From positions 2,384,501 to 2,448,500 of the forward strand of contig CM024183.1 in NCBI GenBank assembly GCA_013433145.1: a DNA stretch of 64,000 nucleotides, in the 5' to 3' direction. This document shows, piece after piece, positions 1 to 10,309 of the stretch; position 1 is the first letter of the stretch; each line of letters begins with the position of its first letter. Position numbers and translations under genes: made by a program. This DNA comes from Ascaris suum (lineage: Eukaryota; Nematoda; Chromadorea; Rhabditida; Ascarididae). Below the pieces are notes generated by a model. It was not told where the DNA came from. It ran no database searches and was given only the letters and a program-made list of their open reading frames with translations.

Positions 1-225
1 TCTTCAGGTCAAGTCCCTTCGCAATGCACGCTGATGAAATCATCGAATATATGCATGATCCTAGAAACTCACCTGTTGATCATGATGGTCTTCAGCTAGC
101 GTCACTGTCGATCGGGATGTTTTTGCGCCAGGTGCTCGTCGATATGCCATTTTCTGTCTCACGGTGATTCACGACTGAGGTAAATTATGATTTCCCCGTC
201 AAGATCGACGTCTGATTTACCCCTA

Positions 226-299
226 GCCGCCATAGCTCAGTCGGTTAGAGCGTGGGTCTAATAAGCCCAAGGTCGCAGGTTCGACCCCTGCTGGCGGCA
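226..299 (+). tRNA. tRNA-Ile(AAT), array 1 copy 1
   Basis: This is the canonical 74-nt body. The acceptor GCCGCCA pairs fully with TGGCGGC and the discriminator base is A. The D stem is GCTC/GAGC. The anticodon stem is TGGGT/GCCCA with a T.G closing pair and loop CTAATAA, giving anticodon AAT (A34 presumably edited to inosine, decoding ATT/ATC/ATA Ile). The variable loop AGGTC is short (class I). The T stem is GCAGG/CCTGC with loop TTCGACC. Internal box A (TAGCTCAGTCGG) and box B (GGTTCGACCCC) match Pol III consensus. CCA is not encoded and there is no intron. Next copy starts 329 bp on. Confidence 0.96.
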
Positions 300-382
300 A
301 GGGTCGGCTCTCAGTCAGGTGAAGCAAAATCTTCAGGTCAGGTCCCTTCGCAATGCACGCTGACGAAATCATCGATTATATG

Positions 383-413
383 CATGATCCTAGAAACTCA
401 CCTGTTGATCATG
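383..413 (+). other. Conserved spacer hairpin (array 1 example)
   Basis: CATGATC and GATCATG form a perfect 7-bp stem around a 17-nt loop. The arms recur in essentially every spacer of both arrays although the loop sequence differs between arrays. Function unknown. This entry is one representative copy. Confidence 0.6.
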
Positions 414-554
414 ATGGTCTTCACTAGCGTCACTGTCGATCGAGGATGTTTTTGCACCAGGTGCTCGTCGATATGCCATTTTCTGTCTCACGGTGATTCA
501 CGACTGAGGTAAATTATGATTTCCCCGTCAAGATCGACGTCTGACTTACCCCTA

Positions 555-628
555 GCCGCCATAGCTCAGTCGGTTAGAGCGTGGGTCTAATAAGCCCAAG
601 GTCGCAGGTTCGACCCCTGCTGGCGGCA
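555..628 (+). tRNA. tRNA-Ile(AAT), array 1 copy 2
   Basis: Canonical body; next copy 343 bp on. Confidence 0.95.
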
Positions 629-897
629 GGGAGAACTCCACAAGGGTCGACTCTCAGTCAGGTGAAGCAAAATCTTCAGGTCAGGTCCCTTCGCAATGCA
701 CGCTGACGAAATCATGGATTATATGCATGATCCTAGAAACTCACCTGTTGATCATGATGGTCTTCAGCCAGCGTCACAGTCGATCGAGGCGGTTTTGCAC
801 CAGGTGCTCGTCGATATGCCATTTTCTGTCTCACGGTGATTCACGACTGAGGTAAATTATGATTTCCCCGTCAAAATCGACGTCTGATTTACCCCTA

Positions 898-971
898 GCC
901 GCCATAGCTCAGTCGGTTAGAGCGTGGGTCTAATAAGCCCAAGGTCGCAGGTTCGACCCCTGCTGGCGGCA
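898..971 (+). tRNA. tRNA-Ile(AAT), array 1 copy 3
   Basis: Canonical body; next copy 340 bp on. Confidence 0.95.
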
Positions 972-1237
972 GGGAGAACTCCACAAGGGTCGACTCTCAG
1001 TCAGGTGAAGCAAAATCTTCAGGTCAGGTCCCTTCGCAATGCACGCTGATGAAATCATCGATTATATGCATGATCCTAGAAACTCACCTGTTGATCATGA
1101 TGGTCTTCAGCTAGCGTCACTGTCGATCAAGGCTTTTTGTGCCAGGTGCTCGTCGATATGCCATTTTCTGTCTCACGGTGATTCACGACTGAGGTAAATT
1201 ATGATTTCCCCGTCAAATCGACGTCTGACTTACCCTA

Positions 1238-1311
1238 GCCGCCATAGCTCAGTCGGTTAGAGCGTGGGTCTAATAAGCCCAAGGTCGCAGGTTCGACCCC
1301 TGCTGGCGGCA
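1238..1311 (+). tRNA. tRNA-Ile(AAT), array 1 copy 4
   Basis: Canonical body; next copy 329 bp on. Confidence 0.95.
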
Positions 1312-1566
1312 ACGGTCGACTCTCAGTCAGGTGAAGCAAAATCTTCAGGTCAAGTCCCTTCGCAATGCACGCTGATGAAATCATCGAATATATGCATGAT
1401 CCTAGAAACTCACCTGTTGATCATGATGGTCTTCAGCTAGCGTCACAGTCGATCGAGGCGGTTTTTGCACCAGGTGCTCGTCGATATGCCATTTTCTGTC
1501 TCACGGTGATTCACGACTGAGGTAAATTATGATTTCCCCGTCAAAATCCACGTCGAGTTACCCCTA

Positions 1567-1640
1567 GCCGCCATAGCTCAGTCGGTTAGAGCGTGGGTCT
1601 AATAAGCCCAAGGTCGCAGGTTCGACCCCTGCTGGCGGCA
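1567..1640 (+). tRNA. tRNA-Ile(AAT), array 1 copy 5
   Basis: Canonical body; next copy 342 bp on. Confidence 0.95.
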
Positions 1641-1908
1641 GGGAGAACTCCACAAGGTCGACTCTCAGTCAGGTGAAGCAAAATCTTCAGGTCAGGTCCC
1701 TTCGCAATGCACGCTGATGAAATCATCGATTATATGCATGATCCTAGAAACTCACCTGTTGATCATGATGGTCTTCAGCCAGCGTCACAGTCGATCGAGG
1801 CGGTTTTGCACCAGGTGCTCGTCGATATGCGATTTTCTGTCTCACGGTGATTCACGACTGAGGTAAATTATGATTTCCCCGTCAAGATCGACGTCTGACT
1901 TACCCCTA

Positions 1909-1982
1909 GCCGCCATAGCTCAGTCGGTTAGAGCGTGGGTCTAATAAGCCCAAGGTCGCAGGTTCGACCCCTGCTGGCGGCA
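1909..1982 (+). tRNA. tRNA-Ile(AAT), array 1 copy 6
   Basis: Canonical body; next copy 329 bp on. Confidence 0.95.
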
Positions 1983-2237
1983 ACGGTCGACTCTGAGTCA
2001 GGTGAAGCAAAATCTTCAGGTCAAATCCCTTCGCAATGCACGCTGATGAAATCATCGATTATATGCATGATCCTAGAAACTCACCTGTTGATCATGATGG
2101 TCTTCAGCCAGCGTCACAGTCGATCGAGGCGGTTTTGCACCAGGTGCTCGTCGATATGCCATTTTCTGTCTCACGGTGATTCACGACTGAGGTAAATTAT
2201 GATTTCCCCGTCAAGATCGACGTCTGAGTTACCCCTA

Positions 2238-2311
2238 GCCGCCATAGCTCAGTCGGTTAGAGCGTGGGTCTAATAAGCCCAAGGTCGCAGGTTCGACCCC
2301 TGCTGGCGGCA
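2238..2311 (+). tRNA. tRNA-Ile(AAT), array 1 copy 7
   Basis: Canonical body; intermediate 3' flank (GGCTCCACAAGG); next copy 338 bp on. Confidence 0.95.
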
Positions 2312-2575
2312 GGCTCCACAAGGGTCGACTCTCAGTCAGGTGAAGCAAAATCTTCAGGTCAAGTCCCTTCGCAATGCACGCTGATGAAATCATCGAATAT
2401 ATGCATGATCCTAGAAACTCACCTGTTGATCATGATGGTCTTCAACTAGCGTCACTGTCGATCGGGATGTTTTTGCGCCAGGTGCTCGTCGATATGCCAT
2501 TTTCTGTCTCACGGTGATTCACGACTGAGGTAAATTATGATTTCCCCGTCAAAATCGACCTCTAATTTACCCCTA

Positions 2576-2649
2576 GCCGCCATAGCTCAGTCGGTTAGAG
2601 CGTGGGTCTAATAAGCCCAAGGTCGCAGGTTCGACCCCTGCTGGCGGCA
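2576..2649 (+). tRNA. tRNA-Ile(AAT), array 1 copy 8
   Basis: Canonical body; next copy 329 bp on. Confidence 0.95.
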
Positions 2650-2904
2650 AGGGTCGGCTCTCAGTCAGGTGAAGCAAAATCTTCAGGTCAGGTCCCTTCG
2701 CAATGCACGCTGACGAAATCATCAATTATATGCATGATCCTAGAAACTCACCTGTTGATCATGATGGTCTTCAGCTAGCGTTACTGTCGATCGAGGCGGT
2801 TTTGCGCCAGGTGCTCGTCGATATGCCATTTTCTGTCTCACGGTGATTCACGACAGAGGTAAATTATGATTTCCCCGTCAAGATCGACGTCTGACTTACC
2901 CCTA

Positions 2905-2977
2905 GCCGCCATAGCTCAGTCGGTCAGAGCGTGGGTCTAATAAGCCCAAGGTCGCAGGTTCGACCCCTGCTGCGGCA
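2905..2977 (+). tRNA. tRNA-Ile(AAT), array 1 copy 9, defective variant
   Basis: 73 nt. One G is missing from the 3' acceptor strand (TGCGGC instead of TGGCGGC), so the 7-bp acceptor stem cannot form fully. The D loop has T to C (CGGTCAGAGC). Possibly a pseudogene, or an assembly error for the missing G. Confidence 0.8.
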
Positions 2978-3246
2978 GGGAGAACTCCACAAGGGTCGAC
3001 TCTCAGTCAGGTGAAGCAAAATCTTCACGTCAGGTCCCTTCGCAATGCACGCTGACGAAATCATCGATTATATGCATGATCCTAGAAACTCACCTGTTGA
3101 TCATGATGGTCTTCAGCCAGCGTCACAGTCGATCGAGGCGGTTTTGCACCAGGTGCTCGTCGATATGCCATTTTCTGTCTCACGGTGATTCACGACTGAG
3201 GTAAATTATGATTTCCCCGTCAAAATCGACGTCTGATTTACCCCTA

Positions 3247-3320
3247 GCCGCCATAGCTCAGTCGGTTAGAGCGTGGGTCTAATAAGCCCAAGGTCGCAGG
3301 TTCGACCCCTGCTGGCGGCA
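3247..3320 (+). tRNA. tRNA-Ile(AAT), array 1 copy 10
   Basis: Canonical body; next copy 340 bp on. Confidence 0.95.
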
Positions 3321-3586
3321 GGGAGAACTCCACAAGGGTCGACTCTCAGTCAGGTGAAGCAAAATCTTCACGTCAGGTCCCTTCGCAATGCACGCTGACG
3401 AAATCATCGATTATATGCATGATCCTAGAAACTCACCTGTTGATCATGATGGTCTTCAGCTAGCGTCACTGTCGATCGGGCTTTTTTGCCAGGTGCTCGT
3501 CGATATGCCATTTTCTGTCTCATGTGATTCACGACTGAGGTAAATTATGATTTCCCCCGTCAAAATCGACGTCTGAGTTACCCCTA

Positions 3587-3660
3587 GCCGCCATAGCTCA
3601 GTCGGTTAGAGCGTGGGTCTAATAAGCCCAAGGTCGCAGGTTCGACCCCTGCTGGCGGCA
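3587..3660 (+). tRNA. tRNA-Ile(AAT), array 1 copy 11
   Basis: Canonical body; next copy 329 bp on. Confidence 0.95.
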
Positions 3661-3915
3661 ACGGTCGACTCTGAGTCAGGTGAAGCAAAATCTTCAGGTC
3701 AAGTCCCTTCGCAATGCACGCTGATGAAATCATCGAATATATGCATGATCCTAGAAACTCACCTGTTGATCATGATGGTCTTCAGCTAGCGTCACTGTCG
3801 ATCGGGCGGTTTTTGCACCAGGTGCTCGTCGATATGCCATTTTCTGTCTCACGGTGATTCACGACTGAGGTAAATTATGATTTCCCCGTCAAAATCGACG
3901 TACGAGTTACCCCTA

Positions 3916-3989
3916 GCCGCCATAGCTCAGTCGGTTAGAGCGTGGGTCTAATAAGCCCAAGGTCGCAGGTTCGACCCCTGCTGGCGGCA
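3916..3989 (+). tRNA. tRNA-Ile(AAT), array 1 copy 12
   Basis: Canonical body; next copy 342 bp on. Confidence 0.95.
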
Positions 3990-4257
3990 GGGAGAACTCC
4001 ACAAGGGTCGACTCTCAGTCAGGTGAAGCAAAATCTTCAGGTCAAATCCCTTCGCAATGCACGCTGATGAAATCATCGATTATATGCATGATCCCAGAAA
4101 CTCACCTGTTGATCATGATGGTCTTCAGCCAGCGTCACAGTCGATCGGGATGTTTTTGCACCAGTGCTCGTCGATATGCCATTTTCTGTCTCACGGTGAT
4201 TCACGACTGAGGTAAATTATGATTTCCCCGTCAAAATCGACCTCTAATTTACCCCTA

Positions 4258-4331
4258 GCCGCCATAGCTCAGTCGGTTAGAGCGTGGGTCTAATAAGCCC
4301 AAGGTCGCAGGTTCGACCCCTGCTGGCGGCA
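4258..4331 (+). tRNA. tRNA-Ile(AAT), array 1 copy 13
   Basis: Canonical body; next copy 342 bp on. Confidence 0.95.
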
Positions 4332-4599
4332 GGGAGAACTCCACAAGGGTCGACTCTCAGTCAGGTGAAGCAAAATCTTCAGGTCAGGTCCCTTCGCAAT
4401 GCACGCTGACGAAATCATGGATTATATGCATGATCCTAGAAACTCACCTGTTGATCATGATGGTCTTCAGCTAGCGTCACTGTCGATCAAGGCTTTTTGT
4501 GCCAGGTGCTCGTCGATATGCCATTTTCTGTCTCACGGTGATTCACGACTGAGGCAAATTATGATTTCCCCGTCAAAATCGACGTCTGAGTTACCCCTA

Positions 4600-4673
4600 G
4601 CCGCCATAGCTCAGTCGGTTAGAGCGTGGGTCTAATAAGCCCAAGGTCGCAGGTTCGACCCCTGCTGGCGGCA
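4600..4673 (+). tRNA. tRNA-Ile(AAT), array 1 copy 14
   Basis: Canonical body; next copy 328 bp on. Confidence 0.95.
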
Positions 4674-4927
4674 ACGGTCGACTCTGAGTCAGGTGAAGCA
4701 AAATCTTCAGGTCAAGTCCCTTCGCAATGCACGCTGATGAAATCATCGAATATATGCATGATCCTAGAAACTCACCTGTTGATCATGATGGTCTTCAACT
4801 AGCGTCACAGTCGATCGGATGTTTTTGCACCAGGTGCTCGTCGATATGCCATTTTCTGTCTCACGGTGATTCACGACTGAGGTAAATTATGATTTCCCCG
4901 TCAAAATCCACGTACGAGTTACCCCTA

Positions 4928-5002
4928 GCCGCCATAAGCTCAGTCGGTTAGAGCGTGGGTCTAATAAGCCCAAGGTCGCAGGTTCGACCCCTGCTGGCGG
5001 CA
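4928..5002 (+). tRNA. tRNA-Ile(AAT), array 1 copy 15, +1 nt variant
   Basis: 75 nt. An extra A lies between acceptor and D stem (CATAAGCTC), which shifts the position 8-9 linker and the start of box A. Probably impaired, or an assembly error. Confidence 0.82.
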
Positions 5003-5272
5003 GGGAGAACTCCACAAGGGTCGACTCTCAGTCAGGTGAAGCAAAATCTTTAGGTCAAGTCCCTTCGCAATGCACGCTGATGAAATCATCGATTATATGC
5101 ATGATCCTAGAAACTCACCTGTTGATCATGATGGTCTTCAGCCAGCGTCACAGTCGATCGAGGCGGTTTTGCACCAGGTGCTCGTCGATATGCGATTTTC
5201 TGTCTCACGGTGATTCACGACTGAGGTAAATTTATGATTTCCCCGTCAAGATCGACGTCTGACTTACCCCTA

Positions 5273-5346
5273 GCCGCCATAGCTCAGTCGGTCAGAGCGT
5301 GGGTCTAATAAGCCCAAGGTCGCAGGTTCGACCCCTGCTGGCGGCA
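5273..5346 (+). tRNA. tRNA-Ile(AAT), array 1 copy 16, D-loop variant
   Basis: Only change is T to C in the D loop (CGGTCAGAGC), the same substitution as the copy at 2905. All stems are intact; next copy 329 bp on. Confidence 0.92.
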
Positions 5347-5601
5347 ACGGTCGACTCTGAGTCAGGTGAAGCAAAATCTTCAGGTCAAGTCCCTTCGCAA
5401 TGCACGCTGATGAAATCATCGATTATATGCATGATCCCAGAAACTCACCTGTTGATCATGATGGTCTTCAGCCAGCGTCACAGTCGATCGGGATGTTTTT
5501 GCACCAGGTGCTCGTCGATATGCCATTTTCTGTCTCGCGGTGATTCACGACTGAGGTAAATTATGATTTCCCCGTCAAAATCGACCTCTAATTTACCCCT
5601 A

Positions 5602-5675
5602 GCCGCCATAGCTCAGTCGGTTAGAGCGTGGGTCTAATAAGCCCAAGGTCGCAGGTTCGACCCCTGCTGGCGGCA
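5602..5675 (+). tRNA. tRNA-Ile(AAT), array 1 copy 17
   Basis: Canonical body; next copy 343 bp on. Confidence 0.95.
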
Positions 5676-5944
5676 GGGAGAACTCCACAAGGATCGACTC
5701 TCAGTCAGGTGAAGCAAAATCTTCAGGTCAGGTTCCTTCGCAATGCACGCTGATGAGATCATCGATTATATGCATGATCCTAGAAACTCAACTGTTGATC
5801 ATGATGGTCTTCCACTAGTGTCACTGTCGATCGGGATGTTTTTGCACCAGGTGCTCGTCGATATGCCATTTTCTGTCTCACGGTGATTCACGACTGAGGT
5901 AAATTATGATTTCCCCGTCAAGATCGACGTCTGACTTACCCCTA

Positions 5945-6018
5945 GCCGCCATAGCTCAGTCGGTTAGAGCGTGGGTCTAATAAGCCCAAGGTCGCAGGTT
6001 CGACCCCTGCTGGCGGCA
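5945..6018 (+). tRNA. tRNA-Ile(AAT), array 1 copy 18
   Basis: Canonical body; next copy 344 bp on. Confidence 0.95.
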
Positions 6019-6288
6019 GGGAGAACTCCACAAGGGTCGACTCTCAGTCAGGTGAAGCAAAATCTTCAGGTCAAGTCCCTTCGCAATGCACGCTGATGAA
6101 ATCATCGAATATATGCATGATCCTAGAAACTCACCTGTTGATCATGATGGTCTTCAACTAGCGTCACTGTCGATCGGGATGTTTTTTGCGCCAGGTGCTC
6201 GTCGATATGCCATTTTCTGTCTCACGGTGATTCACGACTGAGGTAAATTATGATTTCCCCGTCAAAATCGACCTCTAACTTACCCCTA

Positions 6289-6362
6289 GCCGCCATAGCT
6301 CAGTCGGTTAGAGCGTGGGTCTAATAAGCCCAAGGTCGCAGGTTCGACCCCTGCTGGCGGCA
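6289..6362 (+). tRNA. tRNA-Ile(AAT), array 1 copy 19
   Basis: Canonical body; next copy 329 bp on. Confidence 0.95.
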
Positions 6363-6617
6363 AGGGTCGGCTCTCAGTCAGGTGAAGCAAAATCTTCAGG
6401 TCAGGTCCCTTCGCAATGCACGCTGACGAAATCATCAATTATATGCATGATCCTAGAAACTCACCTGTTGATCATGATGGTCTTCAGCTAGCGTTACTGT
6501 CGATCGAGGCGGTTTTGCGCCAGGTGCTCGTCGATATGCCATTTTCTGTCTCACGGTGATTCACGACTGAGGTAAATTATGATTTCCCCGTAAAGATCGA
6601 CGCCTGAGTTACCCCTA

Positions 6618-6691
6618 GCCGCCATAGCTCTGTCGGTTAGAGCGTGGGTCTAATAAGCCCAAGGTCGCAGGTTCGACCCCTGCTGGCGGCA
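6618..6691 (+). tRNA. tRNA-Ile(AAT), array 1 copy 20, A14 variant
   Basis: The first D-loop base is T instead of A (GCTCTGTCGG). A14 normally pairs with U8 in the tRNA core and lies in box A, so both folding and TFIIIC binding may be weakened. Confidence 0.88.
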
Positions 6692-6947
6692 AGGGTCGAC
6701 TATCAGTCAGGTGAATCAAAATCTTCAGGTCAAGTTCCTTCGCAATGCACGCTGATGAAATCATCGAATATATGCATGATCGTAGAAACTCAAATGTTGA
6801 TCATGATGGTCTTCAGCTAGCGTCACTGTCGATCGAGGCGGTTTTTGCGCCAGGTGCTCGTCGATATGCCATTTTCTGTCTCACGGTGATTCACGACTGA
6901 GGTAAATTATGATTTCCCCGTCAAAATCAACGTCTGAGTTACCCCTA

Positions 6948-7021
6948 GCCGCCATAGCTCAGTCGGTTAGAGCGTGGGTCTAATAAGCCCAAGGTCGCAG
7001 GTTCGACCCCTGCTGGCGGCA
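6948..7021 (+). tRNA. tRNA-Ile(AAT), array 1 copy 21
   Basis: Canonical body; next copy 342 bp on. Confidence 0.95.
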
Positions 7022-7289
7022 GGGAGAACTCCACAAGGGTGACTCTCAGTCAGGTGAAGCAAAATCTTCAGGTCAGGTCCCTTCGCAATGCACGCTGATG
7101 AAATCATCGATTATATGCATGATCCTAGAAACTCACCTATTGATCATGATGGTCTTCAACTAGCGTCACTGTCAATCGAGGCGGTTTTGCGCCATCTGCT
7201 CGTCGATATGCCATTTTATATCTCACGGTGATTCACGACTGAGGTAAATTATGATTTCCCCGTGAAGATCGACGTCTGACTTACCCCTA

Positions 7290-7363
7290 GCCGCCATAGC
7301 TCAGTCGTTTAGAGCGTGGGTCTAATAAGCCCAAGGTCCCAGGTTCGACCCCTGCTGGCGGCA
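7290..7363 (+). tRNA. tRNA-Ile(AAT), array 1 copy 22, decayed edge copy
   Basis: Last copy of the array. A D-loop G is replaced by T (GTCGTTTAG), and the first T-stem base is C instead of G (GTCCCAGG), which breaks one T-stem pair. Likely a decaying edge copy. Confidence 0.82.
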
Positions 7364-7571
7364 GGGAAAACTCCACAAGGGTCGACTCTCAGTCAGGTGA
7401 AGCAAAATCTTCAGGTCAGGTCCCTTCGCAATGCACGCTGATGAAATCATCGATTATATGCATGATCCTAGAAAACTCACCTGTTGATCATGATGGTCTT
7501 CAACTAGCGTCATTTTCGATCGGGATGTTTTTGCACCAGGTGCTCGTCGATATGCCATTTTCTGTCTCATG

Positions 7572-7805
7572 GTCACTAGCAGATTTGCTCGCCACTTTTT
7601 TTCACAATAACGTCACCATACTACATGACTTGAAATCTTATGAATTCCCTAGGTTTCGTTAATTCGCTCAACTATGAGTAACCACTATGCGGATCAAGAC
7701 TCCACAAAGACGTTGCTTTATTATTTATCACCGCAAAACATTAATTATAGAGAGGAATTCTTGCTTTCACAGTGGCATAGTACGATCTGTGAACAGTGTA
7801 TAAAC
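7572..7805. other. Array 1 right flank, no gene seen
   Basis: Sequence leaves the tRNA unit at about 7571 and becomes unique AT-rich DNA. I see no gene, transposon end or target duplication at the junction. Confidence 0.5.
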
Positions 7806-7856
<51 letters not shown>

Positions 7857-7871
7857 CATATATATAATATA

Positions 7872-7909
<38 letters not shown>

Positions 7910-7911
7910 TA
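7806..7911. repeat. (AT)n microsatellite
   Basis: About 105 bp of nearly pure alternating AT, interrupted by a few AA/TT phase shifts. Tyr-Ile repeat ORFs across it are artefacts. Confidence 0.97.
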
Positions 7912-8843
7912 CGCGTGTGTATATATGAGTTATACAGCAAGACCACAAATCCGATCGGAGATAAGAGTAGTCGAAGGAATCAAAATATTGCATGAGGATA
8001 ATTTTTGCAATCATTTTTGTTAAATGTCAAGCAAAAATAAACGAGTAGGTTGTTGAGAAGTGAATTCTTCCTTATCTAAAGTTTCTTGCCGATGGGATGT
8101 TTGTTTTATACTACCGATGACTCTCCGAGATTATCCTTTTATCAGCTGGTACAAGAATTCATAGGTCATTGAATTTCATAATGGTAAACATTTTTTTTAA
8201 TGAGAATATGTAAACAAAGCGGCAAATAAATTTGTGATGGAATGCTCTGAGGTATGCATATTTTTGAGGAGGTAGCCATGAAAATTTAGAAAAAAGCTGT
8301 CGGTTAAATTTAAAGCAAAGAACTGATCGTTTTGACTGCATTGATATATATTTCTTATTTGTAAGGATTTTCCGAGATGCGCATTTGCAGCACAAAATGT
8401 GTTGGTCAAAACGCGGAATTGATGAGGAAAAAAGGGGGGAGGGGCAGGAGGATAGAGGTGATGAAACGAAAATTTTTTCTCATTTTCTCACCGTTATGCC
8501 TTTCTTAGCTTGATATTGCTCGTTCATAGTGAGCATGTATATTGAGAGTTATGGCTTACTCAGGATTGTTGATCCGACGACCAGATCATTGATATGAACG
8601 CAAGAAATGCAGAATCTACATTGTTTCGCGCGACTGAATTTCTAATGTATCCATGTTCATGAGACTCTTTTTTGTGAAATTTCAGATTCATTTCTTTCTT
8701 AAATTGTAGAAAAAAAACGTGAATGACATGGAAAGAATTCTGGAAGGTTAAGAAGCATAAAGACATTTGAGAAAATAGCAAAGCAGAACCAGTAAATGGA
8801 AATAAAATCAGCAGCAATCTGAATTTGCAACACAGGGCCGAAG
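7912..8843. other. AT-rich DNA with no recognisable gene
   Basis: Only short, uncharacteristic open frames are present on either strand. No RNA gene or mobile-element hallmark was seen. Confidence 0.4.
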
Positions 8844-9643
8844 TCAGAAACTGCATTTTAACGAATATTTCGAAGCTTGTTCTGATCCTCTATGACAGCG
8901 GTCCTTATCACGACGTAATAAACTTTCTGTAATATCTACAGAAGGTTTTGATCCTATGGAGACCGAACCTGGAACAGAGAGTGCCGAGATCTGCAAAATT
9001 TCTATGTTGATAGCACCCTTGGAGCCTAAGCTCCTTTCATTTCGTTGAGGAAAAGTTAATAGCGAACAAAGGATTTTATTTCTAACTATAAATTCGAATG
9101 AAGATTTGCTGCACTTAACTTGGAAGAGGCATTTATCAGATAATTTTGCAGTAACCCAAATATTACCGAAAGTTCTTGCTTTGGTGAAGGAGTCTTTGTT
9201 GACGATATAAGGAGAGAAACCAAGAGGCGTACCCATCGCTGAGTACTCCAGAGTGGACATTGCGACGAAAAAACACCGTAATGAAAACTCGGTAGATTCC
9301 TTCCTACCAAGAAACAATATGCCATTCGCTTTTTCCAACTGCTTGCCGTTCCATTTACGGTTTCCTTTAATATCCGAAAGCATGAGGAATAACCACTTCC
9401 TCGTAGGAATAACCACAAGGTTGTTTGCAATACAGCGGTCAAAAATTCAGCATTCCACATACAACCGGTTACAAACCAAAGCTGGCATGAGCATTTTTTT
9501 CTTATACCTTTCAGCTTCGATGAACTTATTGAGACTGTAATAGATCCTAACAAAACGATGGGAGGAAAGGTCTTTTCTATTGGAAGCTGCATCTGGGAGA
9601 TCTTGTTACCGTATACTTTGTCGTTCGCAGATTGAAACAACAA
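8844..9643 (-). other. Overlapping long open frames, unidentified
   Basis: Two minus-strand frames stay open for 190 codons (8844-9416) and 185 codons (9086-9643), and a 95-codon plus-strand frame overlaps them. For AT-rich nematode DNA this is longer than expected by chance, so an old coding exon or a transposon relic is possible. I recognise no motif or family in either frame. The simultaneous openness of several frames weakens the coding case. No start, splice site or partner exon can be assigned. Confidence 0.2.
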
Positions 9644-10276
9644 GGCTTACGGGAGGCTGCTGGGTCGATGAGACAGCAAATTTGCGCAAATGTATAAAAC
9701 GAAAGAGCTAAAAAGTTTTTCTGGAACTTTCCACAATCTTGAGCATACGGTGTGCTCTATTCTCTCTTGTTGACTCAGCAGAAGCGTTCTAAAGCAGCGC
9801 TTTGTCCTTCAACTGCAGTCAATTGATCATTCCTAACAGGATCTTATTTATTGAATCCGCCGTCATCTGATGTGTGGAGTTAATGAGCTGAGTAGAATTA
9901 ACTATATGAAAGCTAATTTCGGATAGGGGAAAAAATTGTTCTGATTCGACTTGGATCATTTTGGTGCTCTGTTTGATAAAATGTATCTTGTAGCATGGAG
10001 TTTCTTCCGCAGTCAAAGAGATGGTATTTGCACAAGCAAATTTAATATTTTGCGTTATTTATTGTAATTGCGGTATAAAAAATAGTAGCACAATTTTTAT
10101 GGGGAAGATTCGTTTATGAAGCTAAACTTCACTAACGATTAGCTCGGTTGCAAATCATCCGCGGTTGCTTTTTTACGACAATGCTTTTGGCCAATCATTT
10201 TGAGATTACTGTGGCATCGATCGCTATCGTATTCACATAGCTCGGCTGCAATTTTACCCTCTGCTTTCTTTCAACA
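9644..10276. other. Unassigned DNA
   Basis: No gene or repeat could be supported here. Confidence 0.35.
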
Positions 10277-10309
10277 CCTGGATATTCGTAGAGTGAAAGA
10301 ATATCCAGG
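10277..10309. repeat. Perfect 11-bp inverted repeat
   Basis: CCTGGATATTC, an 11-nt loop (GTAGAGTGAAA), then GAATATCCAGG. The arms are perfectly complementary and would form a short stem-loop. No gene or transposon end could be tied to it. Confidence 0.75.

Larger units (their letters stand above)
1..7571 (+). repeat. Tandem array 1 of tRNA-Ile(AAT)-bearing units, 22 copies in window
   Basis: Head-to-tail units with periods of 328-345 bp, each holding one 74-nt tRNA-Ile(AAT) gene in plus orientation. Two length classes (about 329 and about 342) differ mainly by a 13-14 bp segment just after the tRNA (GGAGAACTCCACAA present or absent). The array enters from the left window edge and stops at about 7571 inside a spacer, after which the sequence is unrelated. 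Diagnostic spacer features are CCCCTA directly before the tRNA and CTCAGTCAGGTG after it. Seventeen of the 22 tRNA bodies are canonical. Blocks of two units recur at a distance (2238-2905 resembles 5945-6618), a sign of unequal exchange. Confidence 0.97.

Noticed and set aside
1036..1190. Box C/D snoRNA downstream of each tRNA (CTGATGA then CTGA)
   Set aside because: The C-box-like motif reads TGACGA in several units and the D-box-like CTGA is lost in the short spacer class of array 2, with no terminal stem seen.
252..7662. 86-codon ORFs of array 1 (starting in the tRNA)
   Set aside because: They start inside the tRNA at an alternative codon and vary in frame between units; there is no sign of protein-level conservation.
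7674..8014. ORFs rich in Tyr-Ile across the (AT)n tract (also at 29799-30038 and 60237-60440)
   Set aside because: Pure microsatellite translation.
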